Positions 4,626-6,114 of a stretch of DNA of 6,114 bases are shown here, one piece after another. A program made the position numbers and the translations under genes. The notes beneath the pieces are model-generated. The model saw only the letters and a list, made by a program, of their open reading frames with translations, searched no databases and was not told where the DNA came from. Source of the stretch: Clostridiaceae bacterium (lineage in GTDB: Bacteria > Bacillota_A > Clostridia > Clostridiales > Clostridiaceae); the NCBI GenBank assembly GCA_029256485.1, contig JAQSXU010000196.1:1-6114 (forward strand). Direction: 5' to 3'. The stretch's first letter is position 1, and each line of letters starts with the position of its first letter.

Positions 4626-4669
4626 AAGCATTGGTTATATTTTATACCAGTGCTTTTATTATTTTTAAA
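4626..4669 (+). terminator. Intrinsic terminator between the divergent units
   Basis: AAGCATTGGT (4626-4635) pairs with ACCAGTGCTT (4646-4655), 10 bp with one G-U, around a 10-nt loop, followed by TTATTATTTTTAAA. There is no T-run in the opposite direction, so it acts on plus-strand transcripts. No plus-strand gene lies between it and the DUF3189 gene, which ends about 500 bases upstream. It must therefore end a read-through antisense transcript of that operon or a small RNA, and it also insulates the GntR promoter. Confidence 0.75.
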
Positions 4670-4674
4670 TGTTA

Positions 4675-4703
4675 TTGACAATTACGTAATATTTACATAT
4701 AAT
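4675..4703 (+). promoter_or_regulatory. Consensus sigma-A promoter of the GntR-ABC operon
   Basis: A perfect TTGACA (4675-4680) and a perfect TATAAT (4698-4703) are separated by 17 nt. The spacer begins with a perfect 10-bp palindrome ATTACGTAAT (4681-4690), possibly a second binding site. The start would be near 4710. A promoter this strong is usually held down by a repressor. Confidence 0.88.
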
Positions 4704-4711
4704 GTGTATTG

Positions 4712-4735
4712 TGTACATGGTGTATATGATGTACA
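4712..4735 (+). promoter_or_regulatory. Putative GntR operator
   Basis: TGTACAT (4712-4718) and ATGTACA (4729-4735) form a perfect inverted repeat with 10 nt between, starting about at the transcription start. GTGTA recurs at 4704, 4711 and 4720. GTGTA/TACAC-type half sites are known for YtrA-subfamily GntR repressors, and the gene downstream encodes one, so autorepression by blocking RNA polymerase is the natural reading. Binding is inferred. Confidence 0.62.
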
Positions 4736-4766
4736 TTAACAGCTATGAAAACGGAGAGGAGTTTAA

Positions 4767-5150
4767 ATGAAAATTATTGTCTCAAATATATCTGAACAGC
4801 CTTTGTACCAACAAATAAAAGAGCAGATCAAGACTGCAATAATTAGTGGTGAATTAAAAGAAGGAGAACCTCTTCCATCAATTCGAGCATTAGCAAATGA
4901 ATTACATGTTAGTGTTCTTACTACCAAAAGAGTATATGACGAACTTGAATCAGAAGGTTTTATTATAACTAAAGCAGGAAAAGGATCCTTTGTAGCACCA
5001 GAAAATCTTGAGCTTTTGAGGGAATCAAAGAGACGTATGGTGGAAATAAAACTTTCAGAGGCATGGGAAACTGCACGTTCTCTTGGAATTTCCAAAAATG
5101 AATTGTATTCCATGATGGATTTAATATTTGAAGAGGAGGAGAAGGAATGA
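4767..5150 (+). CDS. GntR-family repressor, YtrA subfamily
   Basis: This 127-aa cytoplasmic transcription regulator has an N-terminal winged helix-turn-helix (about 10-78) with all GntR hallmarks: PLYQQIKEQIKTAIISGEL (12-30), GEPLPSIRALANELHVS (33-49), TTKRVYDELESEGFI (52-66) and the wing TKAGKGSFVA (68-77). The roughly 45-residue C-terminal part is a short dimerisation segment without a large effector domain, which defines the YtrA subfamily. Such repressors typically control an adjacent ABC transporter and often respond to cell-wall-active antibiotics. The stop overlaps the start of the ATPase gene (ATGA, 4 nt), so translation is coupled. GGAGAGGAG (4753-4761) precedes the ATG at 4767. It probably binds the repeat at 4712-4735. 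The inducer is unknown. Confidence 0.92.
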   Translation: MKIIVSNISEQPLYQQIKEQIKTAIISGELKEGEPLPSIRALANELHVSVLTTKRVYDELESEGFIITKAGKGSFVAPENLELLRESKRRMVEIKLSEAWETARSLGISKNELYSMMDLIFEEEEKE

Positions 5151-6013
5151 ATAAGGTTTTAGAAGTAAATGGATTAAAAAAAGATTTTGGTACTTTTCAG
5201 TTAAATGATGTCAGCTTTTCATTACAAGAGGGCTGTATTACTGGTTTTATTGGTATAAATGGTGCTGGAAAGACCACAACTATAAAATCAATTCTTGGAC
5301 TTATGCTAAAGGATGCTGGAAGTATTAAATTATTTGGCAAAGAAATTGACAAGAACGAACGGATGCTGAAAAACCAAATAGGGGTTGTACTGGATGAAGG
5401 TTATCTTTATGAAGATATGACACTTCTGGAAATGAAAAGTATTATTGCCCCGGCATATTCAAATTGGGACGAGAAAGTTTTTAATAACTATATTAACCGC
5501 TTTAAGTTAAAGCTCAGTCAAAAAATCTCTACGCTGTCAAAAGGTATGCGAATGAAGTACGCCATTGCTTTGGCACTTTCCCATCATGCAGACTTGTTGA
5601 TTATGGATGAGCCTACAAGCGGACTTGACCCACTAGTTAGAAATGAATTGATGGATATACTTTTAGAGTTTATGAAAGAAAATGGTAAAAGTGTGTTTTT
5701 TTCTACTCATATCACATCTGATTTGGATAAAGTAGCTGATGTTTTGATTTTAATTCATAATGGCAGAATCGTGCTAAGTGAAGAAAAAGACATAATATTA
5801 GACACACATGGTCTAGTTAAGGGTGACAGGATGAAGCTTAATGACCAAACGAGAAAGTTATTCTTAACATTACATGAAACTGAATATAATTTTCAAGGCA
5901 TTACAAACAAAAAAGCTGATGTGCGAAAACAAATGAATGATGTATTAATAGAAAGACCAACTATTGAAGACATTATGCTGGCGTATATAGGAGGAGATAA
6001 AAATGTTATATAG
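5147..6013 (+). CDS. ABC transporter ATP-binding protein (YtrB/BcrA-like)
   Basis: This 288-aa cytoplasmic ATPase subunit should energise the permease encoded next to it. Walker A is G36-INGAGKTT (to T44), the ABC signature is LSKGM (130-134), Walker B is LLIMDEP (150-156), the D-loop is SGLD (158-161) and the H-loop histidine is H188 (STHI). The Q-loop region reads IGVVLDE (78-84), without the usual glutamine, as I recall is common in ABC-2 drug/antibiotic-response ATPases of this type. The C-terminal 70 residues are a variable tail. The ATG at 5147 overlaps the gntR-like stop, with GAGGAGAAGG just upstream. The end overlaps the next gene by 11 nt. Substrate and direction are not readable, but the GntR partner suggests a role in antibiotic or envelope stress. 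Confidence 0.92.
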   Translation: MNKVLEVNGLKKDFGTFQLNDVSFSLQEGCITGFIGINGAGKTTTIKSILGLMLKDAGSIKLFGKEIDKNERMLKNQIGVVLDEGYLYEDMTLLEMKSIIAPAYSNWDEKVFNNYINRFKLKLSQKISTLSKGMRMKYAIALALSHHADLLIMDEPTSGLDPLVRNELMDILLEFMKENGKSVFFSTHITSDLDKVADVLILIHNGRIVLSEEKDIILDTHGLVKGDRMKLNDQTRKLFLTLHETEYNFQGITNKKADVRKQMNDVLIERPTIEDIMLAYIGGDKNVI

Positions 6014-6114
6014 TCTTGTAAAAAAAGATTTTATATTAGCAAAAAAATATTTAATTTTTTTAGCTATTTTTGCAGTAGCTGCACCAATTTTTATTACTGC
6101 TAAAATGGATTTTA
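6003..6114 (+). CDS. ABC-2-type permease (5' part, cut by the window end)
   Basis: ATG 6003 follows GGAGG (5990-5994) with 8 nt spacing and overlaps the ATPase gene by 11 nt. The 37 visible residues start MLYSLVKKDFILAKKYLIF and continue into one hydrophobic helix (LIFLAIFAVAAPIFI, about 17-31). A cytoplasmic 'VKKDFxLxKK' start followed by a membrane helix is typical of ABC-2 permeases in GntR-ATPase-permease operons. It should form the membrane channel driven by the ATPase. The rest lies outside the window, so intactness cannot be judged. Confidence 0.78.
   Translation, partial: MLYSLVKKDFILAKKYLIFLAIFAVAAPIFITAKMDF

Noticed and set aside
4763..5113. 116-codon minus-strand ORF
   Set aside because: It lies opposite the clearly coding GntR gene, has no ribosome binding site and no recognisable domain.
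1..6114. tRNA, rRNA, CRISPR array, known riboswitch classes or complete insertion sequence
   Set aside because: No cloverleaf, regularly spaced repeat, conserved riboswitch core or paired insertion sequence ends was seen on either strand.

Overview
The window is AT-rich (about 30% G+C by eye) with AGGAGG-type ribosome binding sites, TTGACA/TATAAT-type promoters and very A/T-biased codons. Families such as DUF3189 and DUF4491 fit a low-GC Firmicute of the class Clostridia, probably Clostridium sensu lato. This is inferred from composition and families; no rRNA or marker gene is present.

Left part (1-2020): positions 1-293 hold scraps only: a possible transposase C-terminal tail, a hairpin with T-runs on both sides, and an open but start-less frame on the minus strand. 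Next comes a minus-strand drug-efflux-type MFS transporter (stop at 294, preferred start at 1469). Its roughly 240-nt 5' leader is the most interesting part of the window. Read 5' to 3' on the minus strand it contains a good sigma-A promoter (TTTACA-17-TATACT), a well-placed ribosome binding site, a 38-codon leader ORF, an intrinsic terminator starting 6 nt after the leader stop, and a hairpin that pairs with the Shine-Dalgarno of the transporter gene. This is the layout of a drug-induced attenuator. Positions 1744-2019 are non-coding and contain what looks like a frameshifted small ribbon-helix-helix gene.

Middle part (2020-4530): four plus-strand genes follow. A WYL-like mini-protein (66 aa) has its own consensus promoter, and its stop codon lies in the loop of its terminator. 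A DUF4491 membrane protein comes next, then a PHP-domain phosphoesterase and a DUF3189 protein in a two-gene operon. A convergent minus-strand gene encodes a 100-aa two-helix membrane protein resembling the membrane half of RseC. No convincing terminator separates the convergent genes; the next plus-strand terminator lies beyond the promoter of the RseC-like gene, so the two transcripts may overlap.

Right part (4670-6114): a perfect-consensus promoter followed by an inverted repeat (TGTACAT-N10-ATGTACA) drives a YtrA-type GntR repressor gene, an ABC ATPase gene and the start of an ABC-2-type permease gene that runs off the window. The three genes overlap by 4 and 11 nt and form an autoregulated operon. 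With the MFS gene, the window carries two independently regulated membrane export or stress systems: one apparently controlled by RNA attenuation, the other by a GntR repressor.
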